Virus record (IMG/VR): IMGVR_UViG_3300028388_004410
Coordinates: 1-25,010 of that record
Reading direction: 5' to 3' (one strand)
Origin: a virus
DNA length: 25,010 bases
The position numbers and the translations under genes were made by a program. Of this stretch, positions 1 to 8,118 are shown piece after piece. The notes under the pieces were generated by a model, which ran no database searches, was not told where the DNA came from, and was given only the letters and a program-made list of their open reading frames with translations. Every line of letters begins with the position of its first letter. The stretch's first letter is position 1.

Positions 1-302
1 AGTCTAAGCCGCGCTTGCTGCACGGCTTTAGGGGTCGTGCCGATTTCGTCTGCGATTTCTTCATCGGACAGCCCTTGCATTTTACGCCTCTCAAGATGTA
101 AAAGTCGCTGTTCGTCCCACTTGATGTAGTGTCGCATTCCCGCTCGCCTGCGTGCGTTCCTAATGGCCAGCTCTTTCTTTTCCGGAAACAGCGCAACCAT
201 CTCCCTGTCTGTCATGCCACGCTGAAATCCCTCCTGGAGCAGAGCCAATCGCTCCCGGTTCCAGTACGGGGTTTTCCTGCTTGCGTAAGACATGGGCGTC
301 AT
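1..302 (-). CDS. tandem helix-turn-helix DNA-binding protein, partial (cut by left window edge)
   Basis: This is an open frame of 100 codons running off the left edge without a stop. The ATG at 302 overlaps the TGA of the spike gene (ATGA), and a second in-frame ATG lies three codons later. The visible protein has two similar helical blocks. One is around residues 14-53 (WNRERLALLQEGFQRGMTDR, then IRNARRRAG). The other is around residues 57-98 (WDEQRLLHLERRKMQGLSDE, then EIADEIGTTPKAVQQARLR). Each starts with a Trp and ends in a basic recognition-like helix, resembling Myb/SANT- or sigma-70 region 4-like HTH units. A DNA-binding role is inferred. It could be a late regulator or a second packaging/terminase-type HTH protein. 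The missing C-terminus prevents a better call. Confidence 0.72.
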   Translation of the reverse strand, partial: MTPMSYASRKTPYWNRERLALLQEGFQRGMTDREMVALFPEKKELAIRNARRRAGMRHYIKWDEQRLLHLERRKMQGLSDEEIADEIGTTPKAVQQARLR

Positions 303-2806
303 CGGTATAGCCCCGTTTCCAGCACCAACCTGTCAGCGGCAAAATCGCCCACACGCTCTTGCACGAGATAACCGTTGTAACGCAACCCAGCCGATTCTTG
401 GCTCACGCGCCGCACCAGCGCCGTGAAATCCGGTGCGCTTGTATAAGCTATTTCCGCCTCTGCCGATCCATCCGCAACCAGCGTCATGCCCGTGGCGGAA
501 AAGACCGCCGCAACGGCATGCAGACCGGCGAGACCGGGCCTTGTCGCTGTCGCTGTGGTCGTGGTACCGGCTGCGTCAGTTGCTCGCGCTGTGACCGTTA
601 CAGCGTCCCCAGGGCCAGGTTCAATCAGTACCGCAACGGCATCAGTCGTCGTCAGAGACTCAACAGACTGCACGACGCCAACGCGATGCGCAGTGCCTAC
701 CGCGTCCACTTGCCCTACTAGCAGCAGCGCAAACGGCGCTGTGACCGGGGTTACGGGCTGCGATTCTGTATAGCTCGCTGTCGCCACACGCGCCGCATCG
801 TACAGATCAAGCCAGCCAGGCGGCAGATCGCCATCGCCAACGGCATCGCTATTGATCCCGCAATAGAGCGACGGGAAGCTCCCCAGTTCTCTTGTCTCGG
901 CAAACCCGCCAGCAGGCAAGCCTTCGGTGCCGGTCAGGCCCGCACTGATTAGGTGGCGTTTTCGGCTACCGTAGCCTGCGGCGTTTGGTATTTGATTGTG
1001 CGGGGCGGTGACAATCGATGCCGCAAATGGCGTCGCACCGTAGTGATACATGTCATCGTACCCCTGCCACACGGCATGCCGCCCTAGCGGATGATGCGGT
1101 GCAACACGCTCTGCCCCTGGCCCCGTCGTGACATAGACGGTCACTGCATCATCTACGACAGATGCGCGGACATACGCAAGCGCCCGACCGTTGCCGATTA
1201 GCGACCCATCCGGGCGCAGATGCCAATGCGGAAACCCACCCCCGAATTTTTGGAAATTGCCGTACTGACCGCAATTCGTGGTCACAAACAGTTCAGGGTC
1301 ACCCTCGGGATTGATCAGCTCAGCCGGTGAAAGCGGATGGATACCGTCAACCGTCGCTTTTGAATTCTGTTGCCCCCAGCGTAAATTAATCATGCCGGGG
1401 GGTGTAATGTCTGCCTGCGTCCAGGTCGCTCCATCGTAGCTAAAACGCACGAGACGGATATCGGTAGACCACTGCCAATCAATTGGCAACACCGTAGCGA
1501 CAACATCAACATCATCAGCGGCGGTTGCCTTGACATAGGTTGGGAAAACCATTGACGTACTACCAGCAGGCACAATCAGCTCTGCTGCCCATGCCGCCCC
1601 GGTCCATTTGATGTGATAAAAATTGTAACCCCCAACGTCGTCGTATGACGTCTGTGCAGTCTGGGCAACAGCGATCGGCACATGCGGGTTGCCGGCATCA
1701 TCGAGCGCAAACGTACTTTCGATCTGTGCAGCGATGTAAGCCGTATTCACTGGCAAGTTGACTATCGCCGAAGCGTCGCCGGTCCGGCCTACAAGCATTA
1801 CCAGCGGATTATCGACATCGGTATAGCTCAGTCCTTGCTGCGGATTCGCGGTCAGATTGTTGCCCGCCACATCTTGCCAGCGCCAGCTAGCGACTAATCC
1901 ATCGACATCCAGGTCGCACTTGATGACGGCGCAAAACACATGCGATCTCACCGGAGCCGCACCAGTCGATTCATCCTGATGCAGCGCAAACGTGACAAAA
2001 ACTTTGTCGCCGTCTACAGCAGTCCACATCGGGTAATGTCTGATGCTGTTGCCGCCGCCATCTGGGTGTCGTGGCCACGAATCATCATCGAGCGTCAATC
2101 CAAAAATTGTTTGAAAAAGTCCTGTTCCGTCGCCTCGGAACGATCCCGCTAGAGGCGTATCGGACCCAATACCACCATAGTCTCCGTCGCGGAAAAGAAG
2201 CAACACGTCGTTGCCGACCTTTGTCAGCGACGGGTAGGACACGAATCGATCAAGCGCAGCCTGTTCAGTCCATGTGACCGCATTAGGCGAAGTCCAAATG
2301 CCAAGCGCATCGCGATGAACACCGCCGACAACAATCCATTGCCCGTCACTAGTGCAGACTACGGCAGAATTGTTGTGCACGTCGCCATACCGCGAAGTCA
2401 GCCCCGGTTCTTTCGTACCTCGAACCGTGCTGTCAAAATTCGCCCAGCCAACCATCGCTGGCGGCGACCAACGCCCATCCCCATCGTCTCGATACTGCGC
2501 CATCAGCCTGCTGTAGCCCTGGAGCCATGTCCAGACTGTGCGGCCACTAGGTGCGTCCCGGTACGCGCTCGGGAACGTATACGCCCGCAGCACCGCGTAA
2601 TTGTTACCGGCTAAACTTGTCCATGGCTCATTGCAGTGAACTACATCGATTGGTAGCTCTTGCGTCCTGCTTGCATCCGCAAACGCTCGTAAATTGCCGG
2701 ACACATGCGGCAGCACGCCAATGTCATCTTCAGTGATCGGCAAAACGACATCACCCGCATACCCTGCGGCATTGATGCCAGACAGGTTGCGAGTAATTGA
2801 AATCAT
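299..2806 (-). CDS. tail spike/fibre with sialidase-like (BNR_4) propeller and C-terminal lectin-like domain
   Basis: This is an 835-aa protein. I chose the ATG at 2806 because it overlaps the TGA of the preceding fibre gene (ATGA); a start at 2830 would add only eight residues. The first ~110 residues look like a DUF2341-type beta domain (LRAFADASRTQELPIDVV). Residues ~110-640 carry BNR_4/sialidase-like signatures: HNNSAVVCTSDGQWIVVGG, a following SYPSLTKVGNDVLLLFR, and a later HYPMWTAVDGDKVFVTF, consistent with a beta-propeller. The last ~150 residues (from about TAPFALLLVGQVD) resemble a LamG/concanavalin-like jelly roll. By position at the end of the fibre cluster it is probably a receptor-binding or glycan-binding tail spike. 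Enzymatic activity is not shown: I cannot identify a full sialidase catalytic set. Domain names are by pattern recognition, and the phage adhesion role is inferred from context. Confidence 0.72.
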   Translation of the reverse strand: MISITRNLSGINAAGYAGDVVLPITEDDIGVLPHVSGNLRAFADASRTQELPIDVVHCNEPWTSLAGNNYAVLRAYTFPSAYRDAPSGRTVWTWLQGYSRLMAQYRDDGDGRWSPPAMVGWANFDSTVRGTKEPGLTSRYGDVHNNSAVVCTSDGQWIVVGGVHRDALGIWTSPNAVTWTEQAALDRFVSYPSLTKVGNDVLLLFRDGDYGGIGSDTPLAGSFRGDGTGLFQTIFGLTLDDDSWPRHPDGGGNSIRHYPMWTAVDGDKVFVTFALHQDESTGAAPVRSHVFCAVIKCDLDVDGLVASWRWQDVAGNNLTANPQQGLSYTDVDNPLVMLVGRTGDASAIVNLPVNTAYIAAQIESTFALDDAGNPHVPIAVAQTAQTSYDDVGGYNFYHIKWTGAAWAAELIVPAGSTSMVFPTYVKATAADDVDVVATVLPIDWQWSTDIRLVRFSYDGATWTQADITPPGMINLRWGQQNSKATVDGIHPLSPAELINPEGDPELFVTTNCGQYGNFQKFGGGFPHWHLRPDGSLIGNGRALAYVRASVVDDAVTVYVTTGPGAERVAPHHPLGRHAVWQGYDDMYHYGATPFAASIVTAPHNQIPNAAGYGSRKRHLISAGLTGTEGLPAGGFAETRELGSFPSLYCGINSDAVGDGDLPPGWLDLYDAARVATASYTESQPVTPVTAPFALLLVGQVDAVGTAHRVGVVQSVESLTTTDAVAVLIEPGPGDAVTVTARATDAAGTTTTATATRPGLAGLHAVAAVFSATGMTLVADGSAEAEIAYTSAPDFTALVRRVSQESAGLRYNGYLVQERVGDFAADRLVLETGLYR

Positions 2807-4278
2807 CGCTGTGACCGAGCGCCGAAACAATCAACCAAAAACCCGGTTGGCGAACCACCCTCAGTACCCCATCCATGAAAAAGCTGCGGATTCCCAGGTG
2901 TTACGGGGCACCATACTGGATTGTTAAAAAACCATTCACCCGCTGCTGCTGCTGTTGTCCTTGCTTGATAGGCAGGCCGAGACGACGCAACAGCGATATC
3001 TGCGTCAGCATCATAGCTGAATAACCGGGCTGTCATACTCAAACCAGCATCATTACGAATTTTTGCCGTTGCCAATACATGCTTGCATGTGGCTGTAACC
3101 GAGTTAGTTACCGGCACGTCCGTTGGCTCTACGGTATTCGATACCGCAGCTATTCCATTTTGCAGCCGGTTAGTATCCCCGGCGGGAGACCGCAAAAATT
3201 CTGCTTCTAACTCACCCATTGACGCAGAGGCGAGGAAGGGCGTAATTTTTCGCGTGCCGCCATCATCCTCAACGTAATGCCACCCCACCCAGCGCCGCGT
3301 GTTGTCCCCGTTTAGCGTCCAGTACTGATCTGCGTCACTCCACGTTGGACCAGTCGTCGCCTGTAGCACCATCTCAATGGCCCCGACGCCCGCGCCAGCA
3401 TCTACTAGGTAGTGATTCCAAACGCCAGTAGCGCTCAGCCCAGGGTCGGTTTGGAGTAAATTGCCGCTGTTGGCCGCAGTGAAATTAACGACGCTGCCAT
3501 TAACGTAAGCGACGCCGCCCGACCATCCAATGGTATCGGCATCGACCCATTGCGGCAGAATCCCTCGAACCTCGGTAAACGGAGCAAAAGCTGTAGCAGG
3601 CAACGGACGCACAGCCAAGTTACCCACCGCGTCCACCAGCAACGCATCGTTTTCGCTGCCCCCCGCTGTGCGGAAATCGATATTACCCGTGCCTGGCGTG
3701 ACCGTGCCCGTAGTGATTGCGGTTCCGTCGCCTTCCGGCGCGTGCTTGATGACAGCCGCTTTCAATACCGCCGCAGAAACACTTTGCGCCGTGGTATCTG
3801 TCCCGGTCTCCGCCACTGCCTGTGACATGGCGGTAGGATTGACCTGCGCTCCTGCGGCAATGTCGGTGAGCTTTCTTGCTTGTGTCCCGGTCATCAAGCC
3901 CGACGTGCCATCCACGATGACTTCAGGCAGGGTTGCGTTATTGCCTGTTGAACTGGCAAGCTCCCGCGTTGCAGCAGTGTAGGATAGGTCAGTGCCAGTG
4001 CCAGGCTGTGGGGCTACTGAAATGGTCCCGTCGCCAGCAACGCTGACACCAGAACCGATTTTGACCCCGCCCAGTACTGCATCTGTTGCGACAGGTAGGG
4101 TGTAGGCACTGCCCCCGTCGCCAGCAAAATAGGGCAGGGCACTCCAGGCGCTTACACCGTCGCCGTACTTGATCTTGCCAGTATCGGTTTCAAGCCCAGG
4201 CTCGCCCTGAGCCAGAACTGGGTCAACACTTGTCCAGTTTGCTGCCGTGTCACGGCGCAGTTGGATTTGGTCAGCCAT
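2803..4278 (-). CDS. tail fibre protein with Mtd-N/hyaluronidase-type N-terminal domain
   Basis: This is a 491-aa protein. The ATG at 4278 is preferred over an upstream TTG (4296) because GGAGG lies 8 bases before it and the protein then begins MADQIQLRRDTAANW. This N-terminus (QIQLRRDT, then GEPGLETDTGKIKYGDG and W) is the short module found at the start of many tail fibres, including major tropism determinant proteins, where it attaches the fibre to the virion. The middle is Ala/Thr/Gly-rich and repetitive, typical of a trimeric fibre shaft. The C-terminus ends in a Cys-containing Gly-rich segment (HGWGTEGGSPTGFLVDCFG). The start overlaps the 140-aa fibre gene by 8 bases and the stop overlaps the spike gene. 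No reverse transcriptase or variable repeat is visible nearby, so there is no evidence of a diversity-generating retroelement despite the Mtd-like N-terminus. Confidence 0.75.
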   Translation of the reverse strand: MADQIQLRRDTAANWTSVDPVLAQGEPGLETDTGKIKYGDGVSAWSALPYFAGDGGSAYTLPVATDAVLGGVKIGSGVSVAGDGTISVAPQPGTGTDLSYTAATRELASSTGNNATLPEVIVDGTSGLMTGTQARKLTDIAAGAQVNPTAMSQAVAETGTDTTAQSVSAAVLKAAVIKHAPEGDGTAITTGTVTPGTGNIDFRTAGGSENDALLVDAVGNLAVRPLPATAFAPFTEVRGILPQWVDADTIGWSGGVAYVNGSVVNFTAANSGNLLQTDPGLSATGVWNHYLVDAGAGVGAIEMVLQATTGPTWSDADQYWTLNGDNTRRWVGWHYVEDDGGTRKITPFLASASMGELEAEFLRSPAGDTNRLQNGIAAVSNTVEPTDVPVTNSVTATCKHVLATAKIRNDAGLSMTARLFSYDADADIAVASSRPAYQARTTAAAAGEWFFNNPVWCPVTPGNPQLFHGWGTEGGSPTGFLVDCFGARSQR

Positions 4279-4693
4279 TAGCTGCGCCTCCGTCAATGGT
4301 TTGTGAGGTCAGATACGCGCTGCCGGCAGAACCGCCGTCAACGACTTGTGATAATAAGTAAACGCTATTAGCTGAACCGCCGTCGATCCCCGCTATATCG
4401 CCACCACCCGTTCCTCCAACAACACCCCAACTGTCGTTCAACCAAACTTTTATGGGCGGCGGCGTTTCACTTGTGTCAAACCAAACAAAGTTTTCTCCTG
4501 GTGTTAATGGCTCAGCATCCCCAATGTACATACCATTAGAGGATTCAATCCAGGTATTACCGTCGTAGATCTTAAGCGACGGAACCGGCCCGCCTGTGTC
4601 TACCCAAGAATCTCCAATTAAGGGGTTGACTGGTGGTGTAGCGCCAGTAACTATGACGCTATTGCGTGTGTTGCATCCCCATAAAAGTGTCAT
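4271..4693 (-). CDS. small fibre-associated protein with two beta modules and DGGSA repeats
   Basis: This is a 140-aa protein whose ATG overlaps the TAA of the collagen-like gene by one base (TAATG). Two similar modules are visible: residues ~17-52 (GATPPVNPLIGDSWVDT, then SLKIYDGNTW) and ~56-90 (IGDAEPLTPGENFVWFDT, then IKVWLNDSWG). These resemble the short 'G..P..G..W.DT...LK.Y.G..W' units common in phage fibres and baseplate proteins. After a Gly-rich linker the C-terminus has three repeats of the type (I/V)DGGSAxSxYLxSQ, a motif seen at the end of phage tail proteins. The job is probably structural, as fibre connector or decoration, by position between two fibre genes. I do not recognise a named family for the whole protein. 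Confidence 0.68.
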   Translation of the reverse strand: MTLLWGCNTRNSVIVTGATPPVNPLIGDSWVDTGGPVPSLKIYDGNTWIESSNGMYIGDAEPLTPGENFVWFDTSETPPPIKVWLNDSWGVVGGTGGGDIAGIDGGSANSVYLLSQVVDGGSAGSAYLTSQTIDGGAANG

Positions 4694-6315
4694 TAGTCTG
4701 CCCCGCTCAATAGATACTGCTCAACATCATTTATTCTCTTAACAAGAGAATCTATCGTCTGTTGAAGTGAAATGTAGATTTCTGAAAATGAAGACTTTAC
4801 TGCAGAACTAATATGTTCATGCAGTTGATTTATTGGAACATCAACCTTTGTACCGTCATCTAACTGTAAGCGAAGCATTTCTCCATCCAAAATTCCAGCA
4901 ACTACCGTTGATCCGTCACGGCCATCTCTACCGGGCTCGCCCTGTTTGCCTTCTTTCCCACGCTGAGCAAACATCTTTGCACGCCCGTCTGGTAGTACCA
5001 AGAAAGTGGAGCCTTTGTCAATATATAGGTCGCCGGGCTCGTATGTCCTCTTTTCATCCTTGATACCGCACCACTCAAAACCAAACAGGCCAAACCGTTT
5101 CCAATGATCAGAACCGCGGGGATTTTGGCTGGTGTCTTTTACAGCTTTGTAGAGCTTGCCGAAAGCCGCTTGGACAATTGCACCTTCGCGATACACTTCT
5201 CCCGGTTGATGGTACGGAACGTCTATGCCTGCACCGGCTGCACCATCACGACCGTCTTTACCGCGAGTAGCGTGGATGAATTCATCGCATCGCTTTAGGT
5301 CTTCCTCGACCAATTTGCCCATCGCAATGGGGTCAGGTTTAACCCAAAGCTGAAACTCTTCATTCTTTTTCAGAGCTTCAATAACGTCGAGCGGGTTTAC
5401 CGATTTGCCGTCTTGACCGGCATCACCTTTATCGCCGCGCTCACCTTTTTCACCCCGCACCATATCGCGGAAGGTTTTATTGTCAATTAGAGCTTGCGCA
5501 ACAACAAGCGGATCAGATGCTGCACCCGGTGCTCCGTCTTTACCGTCTTTACCGTCTTTACCGTCTCGACCATCACGACCTGCCTTGCCTTCTACTTTGG
5601 CGAGGAAAGCAGGGTTCGCGGCCAACCGGTCAGCAACTTCGTTCGCGTCAACGGATTCGCGAGGTGAGCCCAGTTCCCCACGAACACCACGCACCAGTTC
5701 TTGAAACTCGGTGTCACCCTTTAGTTGACTAACTAATGAATCAAGATTGACCGGCGGTCCTTCGGGCCCGCGAGGCCCTTCTTCACCTTGCTCGCCACGC
5801 ATCAGTTCTTGAAACTCGGTGTCACCCTTTAGTTGACTAACTAATGAATCAAGATTGACCGGCGGTCCTTCGGGTCCGCGAGGTCCTTCTTCACCTTGTT
5901 CGCCACGCACAAGGTTAAGGAAACCTCTAGAACTCATCAAAACCCGTGCTACATCTTCAGGGTTGGCGTCTTTGCCAGCAGGTCCGGGCGTTCTTTCAAG
6001 CTGGTCTAGTCGACCTTTTAGCTCCGCAACCTGTGGTGCAGGGTCGGCTGGTATGCTGGAAAGTCTCCCACGAAGTTCCGCTAATTCGGCAGTCAGCGTG
6101 TGGTATTGTTCCAAAGCTGTTTTGTGACTGCTTTGAAGTCTGTCCGCAACATCTTTTCTTGCTGACGCTATTTCTTCAGTCAGGGCTTCAATATATGAAC
6201 TTTTCTGAGAAAGATCGGCCTCTAGAAGTTCAATGCGCGCAAGCAAGTCTTTGCGCTGCTCACGCATTACGTCGGCAGTTGCTTCTAAGACCGCTTGCGG
6301 TTCAAAGTCGTTCAT
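4693..6315 (-). CDS. collagen-like tail fibre protein
   Basis: This is a 540-aa protein beginning 4 bases after the portal stop. Residues ~1-110 form a charged heptad-rich coiled coil (EQRKDLLARIELLEADLSQK and onward). The rest alternates collagen-like Gly-X-Y blocks (RGEQGEEGPRGPEGPP; GRDGRDGKDGKDGKDGAPG; GEKGERGDKGDAGQDG; GKEGKQGEPGRDGRDG) with small helical segments of the type 'DxxxVxxxLxxxxxFxxLV'. A ~70-residue domain follows near 375-460 with W, Y and Gly residues (EWCGIKDEKRTYEPGDLYID), resembling carbohydrate-binding or head-fibre modules. The C-terminus is again coiled coil. Collagen-like blocks are known as trimerising shafts in phage fibres. Context, immediately upstream of other fibre genes, supports a trimeric tail or head fibre. 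Two copies of a 36-residue block are nearly identical (separate entry). Confidence 0.8.
   Translation of the reverse strand: MNDFEPQAVLEATADVMREQRKDLLARIELLEADLSQKSSYIEALTEEIASARKDVADRLQSSHKTALEQYHTLTAELAELRGRLSSIPADPAPQVAELKGRLDQLERTPGPAGKDANPEDVARVLMSSRGFLNLVRGEQGEEGPRGPEGPPVNLDSLVSQLKGDTEFQELMRGEQGEEGPRGPEGPPVNLDSLVSQLKGDTEFQELVRGVRGELGSPRESVDANEVADRLAANPAFLAKVEGKAGRDGRDGKDGKDGKDGAPGAASDPLVVAQALIDNKTFRDMVRGEKGERGDKGDAGQDGKSVNPLDVIEALKKNEEFQLWVKPDPIAMGKLVEEDLKRCDEFIHATRGKDGRDGAAGAGIDVPYHQPGEVYREGAIVQAAFGKLYKAVKDTSQNPRGSDHWKRFGLFGFEWCGIKDEKRTYEPGDLYIDKGSTFLVLPDGRAKMFAQRGKEGKQGEPGRDGRDGSTVVAGILDGEMLRLQLDDGTKVDVPINQLHEHISSAVKSSFSEIYISLQQTIDSLVKRINDVEQYLLSGAD
5695..5910 (-). repeat. two-copy 108-base tandem in-frame repeat in the collagen-like gene
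   Basis: The copies are 5695-5802 and 5803-5910. By my alignment they differ at four positions, all in the last ~40 bases on the plus strand, and the first ~70 bases are identical. Three differences are silent and one changes Met to Val at the block start (LMRG versus LVRG). Each copy encodes 36 residues: a Gly-X-Y stretch plus the helical linker NLDSLVSQLKGDTEFQEL. The length preserves frame and shaft periodicity, so the event lengthens the fibre by one module. Confidence 0.95.
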
Positions 6316-6319
6316 AGTA

Positions 6320-7720
6320 TTACGCGGCTATCAAAGTCCGTAGCCTATCAGCAGCAATTACCCGTTGCTGTCCATGTGGTAACTTTCGCTCGCCGTAATC
6401 AAAAGAATTTTCAGGGGCGGGAGCAGACGGCGGCGAGTCAGGTGCAGGTGGAGCTTCCGGCATCTTGCCAACCTGCGACAAAGGAACCACTTGCTGCTGC
6501 AAGCGAGGTTCATCACCGTATGGAACAGACGGCAGCCCAACTCTATTTCGCGCCTCATTAGGCGAATAAAGAGAACCCAATATTCCTTTTGTAAGAGCGT
6601 CAACGAGACCTTTCAAATCAGTGCGCAACAATTCTGTTTCATCAAAATGGACATACTGTTCTGCATCCAATCGAAACAGTCTGCCAATAGCCAACTCTAG
6701 GTGGCTCATGTGGAAACCAAGCCCTTGCGACAACCAGGTGTTGATCATCTGTTCCGTATTTCTATATGTCGCCTTGGTGTAATCACCGATCATTGCTAGT
6801 GGCACGTCAAAAACACGAGCAATGTCTTCGATGCTCATTCTGTAAGCTTCAATGAGCTGCGCGTCTTCTGAGGTAATTGTCAGCGGATTCCACTTCAATC
6901 CCCAGCCGAGAATAGGAACTTCACCAGCGTTCAAACCTTTAGACTTAGAATACCAAGCTTTGCGAAGGGCATCCATTTGCTCTTTGGTCAACTTTTCTTC
7001 AGTAGTCAAAACGCCCGAAGGTCTCGACATATTGCTAAAGAATGCTGACTGATTAGCGGCAATGTTGGTATTGACTTGGACAGAAAGCGTAGCGTATTTG
7101 ATTGGGCTGACACCAATAAGAGGGTGGTTTGGTGTATGCATCCGGACATGCATCACATCACGGGCAGGAACTAAAACTCGGATGTCTCCAATCAGTGGAT
7201 TGTTGCCAATCGCGTAGAAGACTTCCCCAGTTTCGGAAACGACATATGGCTCGGTACTGCCAGCCGGGACAAGATGCATCGACTCAATACGAGAAGACTC
7301 ATCGCGGTAAACCAGCACGTAAGCATTACCATAGCTCAGCAACTCAAAGACAAGATTCAAAAAGAAATCCGACCGACTTTGGTACCAGTTCGGATTGCGA
7401 AGCATCCGCGAAAGCGGGGAAGTTTTGATTTCTTCACGACCGCCGTTATCTAACCGCTTCATGTGGCGAGCAGTCATGCTGGCAATCGTTCGAGCAATGA
7501 CCCACTTGCAGGCGTAGACTGCGCCACAAGCCTTCATCAGCCATGGTGAGAGATTTCGTTGCCATCCGTCTTCCCAAGCGGTCATTTCATAAGCACCGCC
7601 TAACTCACCAATTCCCAAAAACGGGCCGCGCCAACTTCCCTCAACGTTATCGCTGCAATCACCAGGGTAAGATTTCTCAAGCGGCTTTCCGCGAGAGTCA
7701 ACAAGCTGCAACGCACTCAT
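6320..7720 (-). CDS. portal protein, HK97 family
   Basis: This is a 466-aa protein, the usual length for the HK97-type portal family (Phage_portal). Diagnostic stretches include VYACKWVIARTIASM near residue 70, LLSYGNAYVLVYRD near 130, LVPAGSTEPYV, DVMHVRMHTPNHPLIGVSPI near 190, the DRILxYRMSIEDIARVFDVP-type helix (seen here as YRMSIEDIARVFDVPLAMIG) near 285, and a C-terminal Pro-rich tail. The portal forms the dodecameric ring at the capsid vertex through which TerL pumps DNA and to which the neck attaches. Its ATG follows the 96-aa gene by 8 bases with no strong Shine-Dalgarno. Unlike the usual order (TerL, portal, protease, capsid), this portal lies after the capsid gene. Confidence 0.95.
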   Translation of the reverse strand: MSALQLVDSRGKPLEKSYPGDCSDNVEGSWRGPFLGIGELGGAYEMTAWEDGWQRNLSPWLMKACGAVYACKWVIARTIASMTARHMKRLDNGGREEIKTSPLSRMLRNPNWYQSRSDFFLNLVFELLSYGNAYVLVYRDESSRIESMHLVPAGSTEPYVVSETGEVFYAIGNNPLIGDIRVLVPARDVMHVRMHTPNHPLIGVSPIKYATLSVQVNTNIAANQSAFFSNMSRPSGVLTTEEKLTKEQMDALRKAWYSKSKGLNAGEVPILGWGLKWNPLTITSEDAQLIEAYRMSIEDIARVFDVPLAMIGDYTKATYRNTEQMINTWLSQGLGFHMSHLELAIGRLFRLDAEQYVHFDETELLRTDLKGLVDALTKGILGSLYSPNEARNRVGLPSVPYGDEPRLQQQVVPLSQVGKMPEAPPAPDSPPSAPAPENSFDYGERKLPHGQQRVIAADRLRTLIAA

Positions 7721-7728
7721 AGCACGTG

Positions 7729-8019
7729 TTACTCTTTTGATGTGCTTGCTTTGCGGGTAGAGCGACGACTTGGCTTCTCAGCTTCCATTGTTCGGGTCTG
7801 GTAAGTCTGGTCACGGGTTGGCTTAGGTGGAGGGTCTTCTTTTTCTTCTGGCTCTTGTGGAGCAGGGATTGTTTCTGGCACTTTCTCAAAATAGATACCA
7901 GAAGCCAGCATTGGAGATGGTTTATAAGCCCGGCCTTCTTTTTCCATTTGCATTGCTTGTGCAAGCGAAATGTTTTTAAGACTGCCTTTTAGTTGCTTGA
8001 GAACAACTTTCGATGGCAT
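7729..8019 (-). CDS. hypothetical small virion-region protein with charged, Pro-rich C-terminus
   Basis: This is a 96-aa protein lying between capsid and portal. AGAGG lies 9 bases before the ATG. The N-terminal half looks folded (VVLKQLKGSLKNISLAQAMQ, then a segment with YKPSPMLASGIYFEKVP). From residue ~50 on it is Pro/Glu/Lys/Arg/Ser-rich and likely disordered. No family is recognised. Its position suggests a head-completion, decoration or portal-associated role, but this is inference from neighbours only. Confidence 0.65.
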   Translation of the reverse strand: MPSKVVLKQLKGSLKNISLAQAMQMEKEGRAYKPSPMLASGIYFEKVPETIPAPQEPEEKEDPPPKPTRDQTYQTRTMEAEKPSRRSTRKASTSKE

Positions 8020-8031
8020 TGCATAACGCCT

Positions 8032-8118
8032 CTAGCCGTATTTGACCCAAACTAGCAGGGCATAGATGAGTGCGAACCCAACTATGCCCCGCAGTAGCAT
8101 CCCTACTACTTCATCCAT
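8032..8118 (-). CDS. 28-aa single-span membrane microprotein coupled to the capsid gene
   Basis: This is a small frame whose ATG overlaps the capsid TAA by one base (TAATG) and which ends in TAG 12 bases before the next ATG. The peptide begins MDEVVGMLLRGIVGFALIYA and ends LLVWVKYG. After an acidic start it contains about 17 uninterrupted hydrophobic or small residues, enough for one membrane span, and it ends with a Lys. It fills the 98-base gap between capsid and the 96-aa gene. Function is unknown. A membrane-active early, holin-like or virion-membrane role is possible. Existence is inferred from coupling, composition and gap fit; no homology claim is made. Confidence 0.5.
   Translation of the reverse strand: MDEVVGMLLRGIVGFALIYALLVWVKYG

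Noticed and set aside
1-302. Apparent frameshift between the two HTH blocks
   Set aside because: Careful re-reading of 161-190 shows the frame is continuous; the first impression was a transcription slip of mine.
3530-3982. 150-codon plus-strand frame opposite the Mtd-N-type fibre
   Set aside because: Antisense shadow of an Ala/Thr/Val-rich gene; composition mirrors the coding strand and no independent signal is seen.
2803-4278. Possible diversity-generating retroelement because of the Mtd-like N-terminus
   Set aside because: No reverse transcriptase, template repeat or accessory gene is present in the window, and the Mtd-N module is common in ordinary fibres.
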